The position numbers and the translations under genes were made by a program. Source: Salinimicrobium sediminilitoris (lineage in GTDB: Bacteria > Bacteroidota > Bacteroidia > Flavobacteriales > Flavobacteriaceae). From it: a stretch of DNA of 64,000 bases. The notes under the pieces are model-generated. The model had not been told where the DNA came from. It made no database searches and saw only the letters and a program-made list of their open reading frames with translations. The stretch lies in contig NZ_JAIVCC010000005.1 in the NCBI RefSeq assembly GCF_020866905.1, forward strand, positions 896,301-960,300, in the 5' to 3' direction. This document shows positions 16,830 through 25,515 of this stretch, one piece after another; within the stretch, counting starts at the first letter, position 1; each line of letters opens with the position of its first letter.

Positions 16830-17729
16830 TTATTTCTTCAGCGTCAATTCCGAAAATAAATTCTCAAGGTTCTTATTTTTCCGGTTTAATTGTAGGGTTT
16901 TTAATCCGTTGTCGTGGGCGAAGTCGAACACTGTGGGGCGCATATCTTTTTCAGTGTCAAAGGTGAGCTCATAGACAAATCCAACGATATTATTAATATT
17001 TAAAAGGTAAGGCAGGCGCTGCAGGGCAACTTCTTCAATGCGGTAGTCAAATTCTACCTCAATGATCTGCACCTGTTCGTCGCGTAATTCCGCAAGACTT
17101 TTATCGGCTACGATCTTTCCTTTGTTGATAATTATCACCCGCTCGCATAAGGCTTCCACTTCGCGCATGATGTGGGTGGAGAGAAAAATGGTTTTTTCCC
17201 TGCCGGTTTGTTTGATCAATTCCCGAATTTCGACCAATTGGTTAGGATCCAATCCGGTGGTAGGTTCATCCAGGATCAAAACTTCGGGATCGTGTAAGAG
17301 GGCATTTGCAAGGCCTACCCGCTGCCGAAAACCTTTGGAAAGTTGTTCGATCTTTTTATTGGCTTCGGGCAATAATCCGGTCTGAATAATTACCTCTTCA
17401 ATTCGGCTTTTTGGCACCTTGTAAATGAGCGCATTGAACTCGAGGTATTCCCGCACGTACATTTCGGTATAAAGGGAATTATGTTCTGGTAAATATCCGG
17501 TGCTTCTTTGTGCCTCCAACATCTCTTCTGCAAGGGGATGACCGTTAACAGTAGCTTCCCCCGAAGATGGCTGCAAATAACCGGTAAGGATCTTCATTAA
17601 AGTTGATTTTCCCGCGCCGTTGGGACCGAGAAAGCCTACAATTTCCCCTTTTTGAATAGAAAAGGAAACTTCGTCAAGGGCCTTTTGCTCCCCGTAATAT
17701 TTTGAGATCTTATTTACCTGTATGGACAT
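16830..17729 (-). CDS. gldA: Gliding-motility ABC transporter ATPase GldA
   Basis: The 299-residue ABC ATPase has Walker A GPNGAGKST at 35-43, the LSKGFRQRVGLA signature, Walker B VLILDEPTTGLD and a switch His in LSTHIM. Length and sequence, including the C-terminal NRKNKNLENLFSEL tail, match GldA of flavobacteria, the ATPase of an ABC complex with GldF and GldG needed for gliding and linked to the type IX secretion system background. gldF and gldG are not adjacent here. The symbol rests on whole-sequence recognition. Confidence 0.85.
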   Translation of the reverse strand: MSIQVNKISKYYGEQKALDEVSFSIQKGEIVGFLGPNGAGKSTLMKILTGYLQPSSGEATVNGHPLAEEMLEAQRSTGYLPEHNSLYTEMYVREYLEFNALIYKVPKSRIEEVIIQTGLLPEANKKIEQLSKGFRQRVGLANALLHDPEVLILDEPTTGLDPNQLVEIRELIKQTGREKTIFLSTHIMREVEALCERVIIINKGKIVADKSLAELRDEQVQIIEVEFDYRIEEVALQRLPYLLNINNIVGFVYELTFDTEKDMRPTVFDFAHDNGLKTLQLNRKNKNLENLFSELTLKK

Positions 17730-17886
17730 AGCAGCTTTTTTTCAAAAGTAAATCAACTTTTTCAAAAGAAGGAAATTTTAGAAGGAGAAGTCCGGAGCAA
17801 GGGAATTCTACTAAATCGTTCTCGTGAATTATTACAAAAAAAATATCGTTTTCTGAAAATATGTACTACATTAGCTTTTCACAAAG

Positions 17887-17970
17887 ATGAGAATGAGCAA
17901 TTTATTTATCTGGAACGCCTGGTATTATTTTTATTTCTATAACAGAGATAGGATCGGGAGTGCCATATAA
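17887..17970 (+). CDS. Aromatic leader peptide of the pheA operon
   Basis: This 27-codon frame contains FIWNAWYYFYFY at residues 7-18, nine of twelve residues being aromatic. An intrinsic terminator starts 21 nt after its stop and ends just before pheA. The segment ATCGGGA at 17953-17959, immediately after the aromatic codons, is complementary to TCCCGAT at 17995-18001 in the 5' terminator arm. A ribosome stalled for lack of charged Phe, Tyr or Trp tRNA would free this segment to break the terminator; a ribosome reaching the stop would cover it. This is the textbook attenuation layout, here in Bacteroidota, and it fits the aromatic operon downstream. Confidence 0.88.
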   Translation: MRMSNLFIWNAWYYFYFYNRDRIGSAI

Positions 17971-17991
17971 TTAAACTAATAGTTATAACTG

Positions 17992-18023
17992 AAATCCCGA
18001 TGTAAGCATCGGGATTTTTTTTT
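17992..18023 (+). terminator. Attenuator terminator of the pheA operon
   Basis: A perfect 11-bp stem AAATCCCGATG/CATCGGGATTT with a TAAG loop leads into nine T in a row, eight bases before the pheA ATG. Confidence 0.9.
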
Positions 18024-18031
18024 GCCATAAA

Positions 18032-18859
18032 ATGGAAGAAAAAATAGCAATACAGGGAATAAAAGGTTCGTTTCACCACCAGGTTGCCGGGGAATACTTC
18101 AGGCAGGATGTGCAGGTAGATGAATGCCGCTCCTTTCGGGAAGTGGTGGATAGTTTGTTGACCAACCGGTCTGTTAGTGCGGTAATGGCCATAGAGAATT
18201 CCACGGCCGGTACTATACTTCCTAATTATGCTTTGATCGACGAAAACAATCTTCAGATAAAAGGGGAGCATTACATACCCATTTTTATGAATCTTATGGC
18301 GCTTCCGGGGCAAAAGATCGGAGATATTAAAAAAGTCTGTTCTCACCCAATGGCATTATTACAGTGCCAGGATTTTTTCAAAGATCATCCGCACATTGAA
18401 CTTATAGAAGATACGGATACTGCAGATGTGGCTAAAAGAATAAGCGAGCAAAGACTTAAAGGGGTTGCGGCTCTCGCCAGCAAGTCTGCAGCCCAAATCT
18501 ATGATCTGGAGATCCTGAATGAAGGAATACAGACTATGAAGAGCAATTCCACTCGCTTCCTGGTGCTTTCCTCCAAAAATGCGGCCCCTGTAGTCACCGG
18601 ATCTAATAAGGCTTCTCTCAAGATCATTCTTGAAAACAAAAAAGGAAGCCTGGTAAGTGTACTAAATATTTTACGGGATTTTGATCTTGATATGACCAAG
18701 ATTCAAAGTGTTCCGGTAGTTGATATCCCCTGGAAGTATGCATTTTTTATAGATGTGCTGTTTCAGAATGAAGAGGAATTTCAAAAGGTATTGGGAATAC
18801 TTTCAGGATTAACTGAAGAATTAAAAGTATTGGGGATTTATAAAAACGGGTTATTATGA
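18032..18859 (+). CDS. pheA: Prephenate dehydratase
   Basis: The 275-residue enzyme converts prephenate to phenylpyruvate. IQGIKGSFHHQVAGEYF, the AIENSTAGTI segment and the TRF motif (NSTRFLVLSS) mark the dehydratase domain. A C-terminal ACT domain (from about residue 190, KKGSLVSVLNILRDFDLDM) suggests feedback control by phenylalanine. No chorismate mutase is attached; that activity is fused to the DAHP synthase three genes downstream. It is the first gene after the aromatic attenuator and overlaps the aminotransferase by ATGA. Confidence 0.95.
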   Translation: MEEKIAIQGIKGSFHHQVAGEYFRQDVQVDECRSFREVVDSLLTNRSVSAVMAIENSTAGTILPNYALIDENNLQIKGEHYIPIFMNLMALPGQKIGDIKKVCSHPMALLQCQDFFKDHPHIELIEDTDTADVAKRISEQRLKGVAALASKSAAQIYDLEILNEGIQTMKSNSTRFLVLSSKNAAPVVTGSNKASLKIILENKKGSLVSVLNILRDFDLDMTKIQSVPVVDIPWKYAFFIDVLFQNEEEFQKVLGILSGLTEELKVLGIYKNGLL

Positions 18860-20004
18860 TAGCACAAGCCAGTAGATTAAATCATGTTGAAGAATACTAC
18901 TTCTCAACAAAATTGAAGGAAGTGAGGGCTTTACAAGATTCCGGGAAGCCTATTATTAACCTGGGCGTGGGAAGCCCAGACCTTGCGCCACCGCCACAGG
19001 TGATGACGGCTTTACAAAAGGCCTTGCTCAACCCAGATGCTCACCAGTATCAGCCGTATCGCGGAACTAATGACTTTCGGAAAGCTATAGCAGAATTCTA
19101 CCAGAATTTCTATAACGTAGACCTGAATTCAGAAACTGAGATCCTTCCCCTCATGGGCAGCAAGGAAGGAATAACGCATATTTCTATGGCGTTTTTAAAT
19201 GAAGGAGATGAGGTGCTTGTGCCAAATCCCGGCTACCCCACCTATGCTGCTGTTAGTCGTTTGGTGGGAGCCAGTACGGTGTTGTACGATCTTAGTGAAG
19301 AAACCGGCTGGCTGCCCAATTTTGAGCAACTGGAAAAGAGGGATCTAAGCAGTGTGAAATTAATGTGGGTAAATTACCCTAACATGCCCACCGGTGCGGT
19401 GGCAAAAAAGGCAATTTTTGAACAGCTTATTGCCTTCGGAAAAAAGCATAGCATTCTTATAGTAAATGACAACCCATACAGTTTTATCCTGAATGAGGAG
19501 CCGGAAAGTATCTTGAAGTATGCCGATGATACAGACGGCGTGCTGGAGCTGAATTCTTTAAGTAAAAGTTTTAATATGTCCGGCTGGCGAATTGGGATGC
19601 TTTGCGGAAGTGAAAAACACATCAATTCTGTCCTGAAAGTGAAGACCAACATGGACAGCGGAATGTTTTTCCCGCTACAGGCGGGTGCGGCAATGGCATT
19701 GAGACTTCCGCCAGACTGGTTTAGGGAGCAGAATAAGATCTACCTGCGCCGGAAAGAGGAAATAAGCATATTGGCAGATGCCCTTGACTGTAGTTTTACC
19801 CAAGATCAAACCGGAATGTTCCTTTGGTGCAGGGTACCAAGAGGTATTACTTCGGAAGCTTTTGTAGATCATCTTTTAAAGCAGTATCATATTTTTGTGG
19901 CCCCGGGATTTATTTTTGGGAGTCAGGGGGAAGGGTACATCCGGTTCTCTCTTTGTTCTTCCGAAGAAACTATTATTAAAGCCTGTAAAAGATTATCGGC
20001 ATGA
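18856..20004 (+). CDS. Aminotransferase class I/II, probably aromatic
   Basis: The 382-residue fold-type I PLP enzyme has NLGVGSPDLAPPP near the N-terminus, the NPGYPTY loop and the Schiff-base Lys237 in NSLSKSFNMSGWRIG. It is embedded between pheA and tyrA with 4-bp overlaps on both sides. The likely job is the last step of phenylalanine and tyrosine synthesis, transamination of phenylpyruvate and 4-hydroxyphenylpyruvate. That substrate is inferred from context; the family also includes aspartate and LL-DAP aminotransferases. Confidence 0.9.
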   Translation: MIAQASRLNHVEEYYFSTKLKEVRALQDSGKPIINLGVGSPDLAPPPQVMTALQKALLNPDAHQYQPYRGTNDFRKAIAEFYQNFYNVDLNSETEILPLMGSKEGITHISMAFLNEGDEVLVPNPGYPTYAAVSRLVGASTVLYDLSEETGWLPNFEQLEKRDLSSVKLMWVNYPNMPTGAVAKKAIFEQLIAFGKKHSILIVNDNPYSFILNEEPESILKYADDTDGVLELNSLSKSFNMSGWRIGMLCGSEKHINSVLKVKTNMDSGMFFPLQAGAAMALRLPPDWFREQNKIYLRRKEEISILADALDCSFTQDQTGMFLWCRVPRGITSEAFVDHLLKQYHIFVAPGFIFGSQGEGYIRFSLCSSEETIIKACKRLSA

Positions 20005-20849
20005 AGGTTCATATTATAGGTTTAGGTTTAATAGGCGGGTCTTTTACATTGGGATTGCGGAGAGAATTTCCGGAAGTGGAAATTTCCGGGAGTGATGCAA
20101 ATGAAGCTCATCTCGATAAGGCGCAAAAACTCAGGCTCATTGACCGTCCTGCAGGGTTGGAAGCATTAGATCATGCAGACGTGGTGATTATTGCCGTTCC
20201 TGTTGATGTGGCAAAGAAAGTGGCCGTTGAGGTCCTTGATAAAGTAAGGGCAAATACGCTTGTTTTTGATGCAGGTTCGACAAAATCGGGATTATGTGAA
20301 GCGATAGAGCAGCATCCTAACCGACGAAACTTCCTGGCGGCTCATCCTATTGCGGGTACAGAATTTTCGGGACCTTCAGCCGCTGTAGAAGACCTCTTCA
20401 GGAATAAAACCAATATTATTTGTGAAGTGGAAAAAACAGCTTTTAAACTTCAGGAAAGAGGGTTGGAAATATTTCAGAAGCTGGGAATGCGCATTAGGTA
20501 TATGGATCCCAAGTCCCACGACCGGCACATCGCTTATGTTTCTCATCTGTCGCATATCAGCTCTTTTATGTTGGGAAAAACCGTGCTTCAGAAAGAGCAG
20601 AACGAAAAAGACATTTTTGACCTGGCAGGAAGTGGATTTGCATCCACAGTGCGACTTGCGAAGAGTTCTCCCGCTATGTGGACCCCAATTTTTCAGCAGA
20701 ACAAAGGCAACATCCTGGAGACACTGGAAGAATATATTAGCAACCTTACCAAATTCAAAAATCTTATCGAAAATGATGATTTTCAGGAGGTTTTTCTGGA
20801 GATGGAACGAACAAATCATATTAAAACGATTTTAAACGGAATAAACTGA
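20001..20849 (+). CDS. tyrA: Prephenate dehydrogenase
   Basis: The 282-residue enzyme oxidatively decarboxylates prephenate to 4-hydroxyphenylpyruvate. The Rossmann motif GLGLIGGS is at 7-14, and the conserved FLAAHPIAGTEFSGP and VSHLSHISSFML segments carry the catalytic His residues expected for TyrA. No ACT or chorismate mutase domain is attached. It overlaps the aminotransferase by ATGA and is followed 7 bp later by the DAHP synthase gene. Confidence 0.95.
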   Translation: MKVHIIGLGLIGGSFTLGLRREFPEVEISGSDANEAHLDKAQKLRLIDRPAGLEALDHADVVIIAVPVDVAKKVAVEVLDKVRANTLVFDAGSTKSGLCEAIEQHPNRRNFLAAHPIAGTEFSGPSAAVEDLFRNKTNIICEVEKTAFKLQERGLEIFQKLGMRIRYMDPKSHDRHIAYVSHLSHISSFMLGKTVLQKEQNEKDIFDLAGSGFASTVRLAKSSPAMWTPIFQQNKGNILETLEEYISNLTKFKNLIENDDFQEVFLEMERTNHIKTILNGIN

Positions 20850-20856
20850 TCATAAA

Positions 20857-21945
20857 ATGGAAAATAAAAAGGAACTGAGAACCTGGTTGGACAATTTTGG
20901 ACTGGATCATCCCCTTGTAATTGCCGGCCCCTGCAGTGCAGAAACTGAGGAGCAGGTACTCAAAATAGCACACCAGTTAAAAGACACCGATGCCACAGTT
21001 TTAAGGGCAGGGATATGGAAACCGAGAACCCGCCCGGGTAATTTTGAAGGTGTGGGTGCGCTTGGGCTAAAATGGCTTCAGAAAGCAAAAGAGGAAACCG
21101 GAATGTTGACTACGACGGAAGTTGCCAATCCAAACCACGTGGATCTCGCTCTCAAACATGATATTGATATCCTGTGGATAGGCGCACGAACTACGGTTTC
21201 TCCTTTTATTATTCAGGAAATTGCCGATGCTCTTAAAGGTACAGACAAGGTTGTGCTTGTAAAAAATCCGGTGAACCCCGATCTTTCCCTTTGGCTGGGA
21301 GCGGTGGAGAGATTTTACACTAGTGATATCAAAAACCTTGGGGTGATCCACCGCGGATTTTCCACTTACGAAAAGACCAGGTATAGGAATAATCCTGAAT
21401 GGCAGATTCCTATTGATCTACAGACAAAATTCCCCGATTTGCCGTTGATCCTTGATCCGTCGCACATTGCCGGAAACAGGACGTCGATCTTTGATCTTTG
21501 CCAGACCGCTCTGGACCTTAACTATGACGGACTCATGGTAGAGACACACTACGATCCCGATAATGCATGGAGTGACGCCGCCCAACAAATTACACCGGCC
21601 ACACTGGTGCAGTTTATGGAAGATTTGAGGATTAGGAAAGTGATTTCAGAAAGCGAGGAATTTAAGTCCAAACTTCAGAGTTTGAGAGCGATGATAGATA
21701 TTGCCGATACTCAATTACTGGACGTGCTATCGAGAAGAATGAAGATATCTGATGAAATAGGGAAAGCTAAAAAATCACAGAACGTAGCGGTGCTGCAAAA
21801 TCAGCGATGGAGTGAAATTCTGGAAAAAATGACCGGGGAAGGGCAGCAGAATGGATTGAGTGAAGAATTTATCATGAGGATCTTCAAAGCTATTCACCAG
21901 GAGTCAATCGACCACCAGGAGAAGATCATGAGGTCTATGCAGTAA
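20857..21945 (+). CDS. Bifunctional DAHP synthase / chorismate mutase
   Basis: The 362-residue fusion has an N-terminal class I DAHP synthase domain (GPCSAETEEQ, RAGIWKPRTRPGNFEG, LDPSHIAGNR), which joins PEP and erythrose-4-phosphate. It has a C-terminal AroQ-type chorismate mutase (from about residue 270, with LLDVLSRRMKISDEIGKAK). This domain order is known in Bacteroidetes. The single protein joins the first committed step of the shikimate pathway to the branch toward prephenate, which pheA and tyrA then use. It is the last gene of the attenuator-controlled operon. Confidence 0.94.
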   Translation: MENKKELRTWLDNFGLDHPLVIAGPCSAETEEQVLKIAHQLKDTDATVLRAGIWKPRTRPGNFEGVGALGLKWLQKAKEETGMLTTTEVANPNHVDLALKHDIDILWIGARTTVSPFIIQEIADALKGTDKVVLVKNPVNPDLSLWLGAVERFYTSDIKNLGVIHRGFSTYEKTRYRNNPEWQIPIDLQTKFPDLPLILDPSHIAGNRTSIFDLCQTALDLNYDGLMVETHYDPDNAWSDAAQQITPATLVQFMEDLRIRKVISESEEFKSKLQSLRAMIDIADTQLLDVLSRRMKISDEIGKAKKSQNVAVLQNQRWSEILEKMTGEGQQNGLSEEFIMRIFKAIHQESIDHQEKIMRSMQ

Positions 21946-22017
21946 AAGACGAGGGTTGTTATTGCAGGTGCAGATACTGCAATGTTGTAAAATAATAGGT
22001 ATTGAAAATTTATAATG

Positions 22018-22025
22018 TAATTTTG
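22018..22025 (+). promoter_or_regulatory. Candidate -7 box before rsgA
   Basis: TAATTTTG matches TAnnTTTG exactly. No TTG lies at the standard distance, so the promoter is only tentative. Confidence 0.4.
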
Positions 22026-22110
22026 CCTATCTAGTTAAGAGTACAGAATATATGGTTTTGAGTGCTACTTTTTTCCTATTGCGGAAAGCTCCAAAACCTA
22101 AAAAAAATTT

Positions 22111-23067
22111 ATGACAGGAACTGTTTACAAATCTACCGGAAGCTGGTACCAGGTAAAAGCTGATGACGGACACTTTTATCAATGCCGAATTAAAGGAAAG
22201 TTCAGGATCAAGGGTATTAAAAGCACCAATCCTGTGGCTGTGGGAGACCGGGTGGAATTTAAACTGGAAAATACTTCCGAAGAAGATCAAAACGGGGTGA
22301 TCACAGGGATCAAGGAGCGGGAAAATTACATTATCCGCAAATCGGTAAACCTGTCAAAGCAAACGCATATTATTGCCTCAAATATTGATCAGGCTTTTTT
22401 ACTGGTGACCATGAAAAGTCCGCCAACCTTTACCATTTTTATTGATCGTTTCCTTATCACTGCGGAAGCTTATGAGATCAAGGCAATTTTGCTTTTCAAC
22501 AAGATAGATACCTATAATGATGATGAGCTGGACGAGGTGAAATATCTCGCAGCCATGTACCGGCAAATTGGTTATGAATGTATAAGGATTTCGGCAAAGA
22601 CCGGAAAAAATGTGGAGAAGGTAAAAGAGCTTATGAAGGGGAAAACCAGTCTAATCTCCGGTCATAGCGGAACAGGGAAGTCTACTTTGATCAATGCGAT
22701 CGAACCTAAACTGGACCTAAAGACTACCGAAATTTCTGAGCAGCACCGTCAGGGCCAGCATACCACTACTTTTGCTGAAATGTATGATCTTGATTTTGGT
22801 GCCCAGATCATTGATACTCCCGGGATAAAAGGTTTTGGGGTAGTAGATATCGAAAAAGAAGAATTAGGGAATTATTTTCCGGAGTTCTTTGCGCGGAAAC
22901 AGGATTGTAAGTTCTATAATTGCCTTCACCTGGAAGAGCCTAAATGCGCTGTAAAAGAGGCGTTGGAAGCCGGGGAGATCCCCTGGTCCCGTTACAAAAG
23001 TTATCTGCAAATATTGAAAGGCGAAGACGAACAGAATTATCGATTTGACAATCACCAGCCCGAATGA
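22111..23067 (+). CDS. rsgA: Ribosome small-subunit-dependent GTPase A
   Basis: The 318-residue GTPase assists late 30S maturation. It has an N-terminal OB domain and a circularly permuted G domain: NKID (G4) and SAKTG (G5) come before GHSGTGKST (G1, 184-192) and DTPGIKGFG (G3). A C-terminal zinc-binding region (CKFYNCLHLEEPKC) follows. All family motifs are present. A short upstream reading frame (22052-22114) ends in TGA overlapping this ATG. The 3' end overlaps dtd by ATGA. Confidence 0.97.
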   Translation: MTGTVYKSTGSWYQVKADDGHFYQCRIKGKFRIKGIKSTNPVAVGDRVEFKLENTSEEDQNGVITGIKERENYIIRKSVNLSKQTHIIASNIDQAFLLVTMKSPPTFTIFIDRFLITAEAYEIKAILLFNKIDTYNDDELDEVKYLAAMYRQIGYECIRISAKTGKNVEKVKELMKGKTSLISGHSGTGKSTLINAIEPKLDLKTTEISEQHRQGQHTTTFAEMYDLDFGAQIIDTPGIKGFGVVDIEKEELGNYFPEFFARKQDCKFYNCLHLEEPKCAVKEALEAGEIPWSRYKSYLQILKGEDEQNYRFDNHQPE

Positions 23068-23516
23068 GAGCAGTAATACAAAGAGTTTCTAAAGCATCGG
23101 TCACTATAAATGGTGTCAAAAATGCTGAAATTGGTAAAGGTTTATTGATCCTGTTGGGAATAGTTGAAGAAGATACTTCCGAAGATATTGCATGGCTATG
23201 CAAAAAGATCGTGAACATGAGGATCTTTAATGATTCCAATGGAGTGATGAATGATTCTCTACTTGACGTGAATGGGGATGGTATAGTGGTAAGCCAGTTC
23301 ACCCTGCATGCGAGCACAAAAAAAGGAAATCGTCCCAGTTATATTAAAGCCGCCAAACCCGACGTTGCTATTCCTTTATACGAGGAATTTGTAAACCGAT
23401 TTGAGCAGGAGCTTGGAAAAGCAGTAGGCACAGGAGAATTTGGTGCAGACATGAAAGTGGAGCTATTAAATGATGGGCCTGTGACTATAATTTTGGATTC
23501 AAAAAATAAGGAATGA
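23064..23516 (+). CDS. dtd: D-aminoacyl-tRNA deacylase
   Basis: The 150-residue enzyme hydrolyses D-amino acids (and mischarged glycine) from tRNA. The two signature segments SQFTLHAS with GNRPSY and the C-terminal NDGPVTIILDS form the cross-subunit active site of the homodimer. Length is standard. It is coupled to rsgA by a 4-bp overlap. Confidence 0.97.
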   Translation: MRAVIQRVSKASVTINGVKNAEIGKGLLILLGIVEEDTSEDIAWLCKKIVNMRIFNDSNGVMNDSLLDVNGDGIVVSQFTLHASTKKGNRPSYIKAAKPDVAIPLYEEFVNRFEQELGKAVGTGEFGADMKVELLNDGPVTIILDSKNKE

Positions 23517-23520
23517 TAGA

Positions 23521-23556
23521 ATAGCCCTTTCGGGGTTCTAACCCTGAAAGGGTTCA
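23521..23556. repeat. Palindromic hairpin between dtd and the MazG-like gene
   Basis: CCCTTTCGGGGTT and AACCCTGAAAGGG form a long nearly perfect stem with a 2-nt loop. There is no clear T run, so it may be an mRNA-processing or repeat element rather than a terminator. Confidence 0.6.
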
Positions 23557-23567
23557 AAATAAACATA

Positions 23568-23894
23568 ATGAACATACAGGATTCTCAAAAAGCAGTAGAT
23601 AACTGGATCAAAGAGCACGGGGTGAGGTATTTTAATGAGCTCACCAACATGGCGCAGCTTACCGAAGAAGTTGGGGAAGTGGCCCGCATTATTGCCCGTC
23701 GTTATGGGGAACAAAGTGAAAAAGAGAGCGACAAAGCAAAGGACCTGGGCGAGGAACTTGCCGATGTTGTGTTTGTGGTGCTCTGCCTTGCCAATCAAAC
23801 CGGCATCAACCTCCAGGAAGCCTTTGATAAAAAACTTGATCTCAAATCTCAGCGGGACAAAGACAGGCATAAAAACAATAAAAAATTAAAATAA
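23568..23894 (+). CDS. MazG-like nucleotide pyrophosphohydrolase
   Basis: The 108-residue all-alpha NTP pyrophosphatase has the acidic metal-binding pattern LTEEVGEVARII followed by LGEELADVVFVVLCLA, typical of small MazG/dUTPase-superfamily enzymes that cleave NTPs to NMPs and pyrophosphate. Its natural substrate (dCTP, XTP or other) is not evident. It lies directly before a small membrane-protein gene with no gap. Confidence 0.88.
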   Translation: MNIQDSQKAVDNWIKEHGVRYFNELTNMAQLTEEVGEVARIIARRYGEQSEKESDKAKDLGEELADVVFVVLCLANQTGINLQEAFDKKLDLKSQRDKDRHKNNKKLK

Positions 23895-24155
23895 ATGCGC
23901 ATTTTAGAAGACATTAAAAATCCGGATTACTGGACAAAAGTTTTCCAATTAGGAGTTATCTTTTTTGTAATATTCGTGGGACTTTCATTGATCATCTCTC
24001 ATTTTCGCCAGATCATGTCGGGGGATTTTAGTGCTATTTACCAGGATGAATTTGCGGATGGGAAATGGGTAGAATATATTCTTGTTAAGGCTGCAATAAG
24101 TCTTGTGTATGCAATGTATATGACCAGTAGGCGCAAGAATTTCAAAAGAGAGTAA
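23895..24155 (+). CDS. Small two-helix membrane protein, unknown
   Basis: The 86-residue protein has two hydrophobic segments (about 17-38 and 60-77) separated by a polar loop, and a basic C-terminus (SRRKNFKRE). I do not recognise the family. It starts immediately after the MazG-like stop and ends 3 bp before aroA, so it is part of the same transcript. Confidence 0.7.
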   Translation: MRILEDIKNPDYWTKVFQLGVIFFVIFVGLSLIISHFRQIMSGDFSAIYQDEFADGKWVEYILVKAAISLVYAMYMTSRRKNFKRE

Positions 24156-24158
24156 TCT

Positions 24159-25391
24159 ATGCAGCTGCAGCTTTCTATTAGGAGCCGGGAACTTGCCGGC
24201 AGGATCTCTGTTACCGGTTCAAAAAGTGAATCAAACAGGCTTCTTATATTGCAGGCGCAGTTTCCTTCCATTGAAATTCAAAACCTTTCCAACAGCGATG
24301 ATACCCGGGTACTTCAAACTGCTCTTACTTCTTTAGAAGAGGTTATAGACATTCATCACGCGGGTACGGCAATGCGGTTTTTAACCGCTTACCTGGCATC
24401 TACCGAAGGCCGGGAGGTAATTTTGACCGGTAGCCAAAGAATGCAGGAACGACCAATCGGGATTCTTGTAGATTCACTTCGGGAATTGGGAGCAGAGATT
24501 TCTTATGAAAACAAAGAAGGTTATCCACCTTTACGCATCAAAGGAAAAAAGTTGGTTAAAAATGAAGTGAAAGTATTGGCAAACATCAGTAGCCAGTATA
24601 TTTCGGCTTTGATGCTGATTGCACCCGGAATGCCGGAAGGTTTGCATATACACCTGGAAGGAAAAGTAACTTCTGTACCTTATATCTTAATGACCCTTCA
24701 ACTCCTGAAGCAGTGTGGGATCTCCGGAAGCTTTGAAAACAATAAAATTTCTATCGGGCCACAAAAATCGGTGCCAAAAACTGAAATTACTGTAGAATCT
24801 GACTGGAGTTCAGCTTCTTATTTTTACAGCCTCGCAGCCCTTTCGAATTCGGCAGAGATTATTCTAACTTCCTATCGGGAAAATAGTTTGCAGGGAGACA
24901 GAAGCGTAGCAGAGATCTACCGAAAATTAGGTGTAAAAACCACCTTTTTGGAAGGTGAGATAAAGCTGGAGAAAACTGAAATACTACTTCCCAATATTCT
25001 GGAGCTGGACCTCTCCAACAGCCCCGACCTTGCGCAGACGATTGCCGTCACCTGCTTTGGCCTTGGAATAGAAGCCCGGTTAACAGGTTTGCATACCTTA
25101 AGGATCAAGGAAACAGATAGGCTTCAGGCATTGAAGAACGAGATTGAGAAGCTTGGGGGTAAGGTTTCAATTACAGAGAATTCGCTGCAGCTTTCAGCTT
25201 CCGAAGAAATAAATTTAAATATTTCAATCGATACTTATAATGACCATCGTATGGCACTGGCTTTTGCACCTTTGGCCTTAAAAGTGCCAATAGGAATCAA
25301 AAATGCCGGGGTGGTGAGTAAATCTTTTCCGGGGTTTTGGAAAGATATGCAGCAGCTTGGGTTTTCTGTAGAAGATTCAGCGGTCGACTAA
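24159..25391 (+). CDS. aroA: 3-phosphoshikimate 1-carboxyvinyltransferase (EPSP synthase)
   Basis: The 410-residue enzyme joins PEP to shikimate-3-phosphate. Visible motifs are TGSKSESNRLL at the N-terminus, HAGTAMRFLTAYLAS, RMQERPI, and the C-terminal LRIKETDRLQALKNEIEKLG and YNDHRMALAFAPLA. It is slightly shorter than the E. coli enzyme, with SKSESNR in place of the usual KSxxxRAL stretch. It supplies chorismate for the aromatic operon 2 kb upstream, but it is transcribed separately from the attenuator. Confidence 0.94.
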   Translation: MQLQLSIRSRELAGRISVTGSKSESNRLLILQAQFPSIEIQNLSNSDDTRVLQTALTSLEEVIDIHHAGTAMRFLTAYLASTEGREVILTGSQRMQERPIGILVDSLRELGAEISYENKEGYPPLRIKGKKLVKNEVKVLANISSQYISALMLIAPGMPEGLHIHLEGKVTSVPYILMTLQLLKQCGISGSFENNKISIGPQKSVPKTEITVESDWSSASYFYSLAALSNSAEIILTSYRENSLQGDRSVAEIYRKLGVKTTFLEGEIKLEKTEILLPNILELDLSNSPDLAQTIAVTCFGLGIEARLTGLHTLRIKETDRLQALKNEIEKLGGKVSITENSLQLSASEEINLNISIDTYNDHRMALAFAPLALKVPIGIKNAGVVSKSFPGFWKDMQQLGFSVEDSAVD

Positions 25392-25460
25392 AAATTTTTC
25401 AAAAGAACCCGTTGTGTGGCCGCGTCAATTAACAGATTTCTTAAATAAACCTGCATTTAC

Positions 25461-25492
25461 TTGACAACGCCTATCTCGAGGTCGTATATTTG
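25461..25492 (+). promoter_or_regulatory. Promoter of queA
   Basis: TTG at 25461-25463 and TATATTTG at 25485-25492, 21 nt apart, match the Bacteroidota promoter consensus and lie 23 bp before the ATG. Confidence 0.8.
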
Positions 25493-25515
25493 CAGCTTCA
25501 AAAAAACTATCTTAT

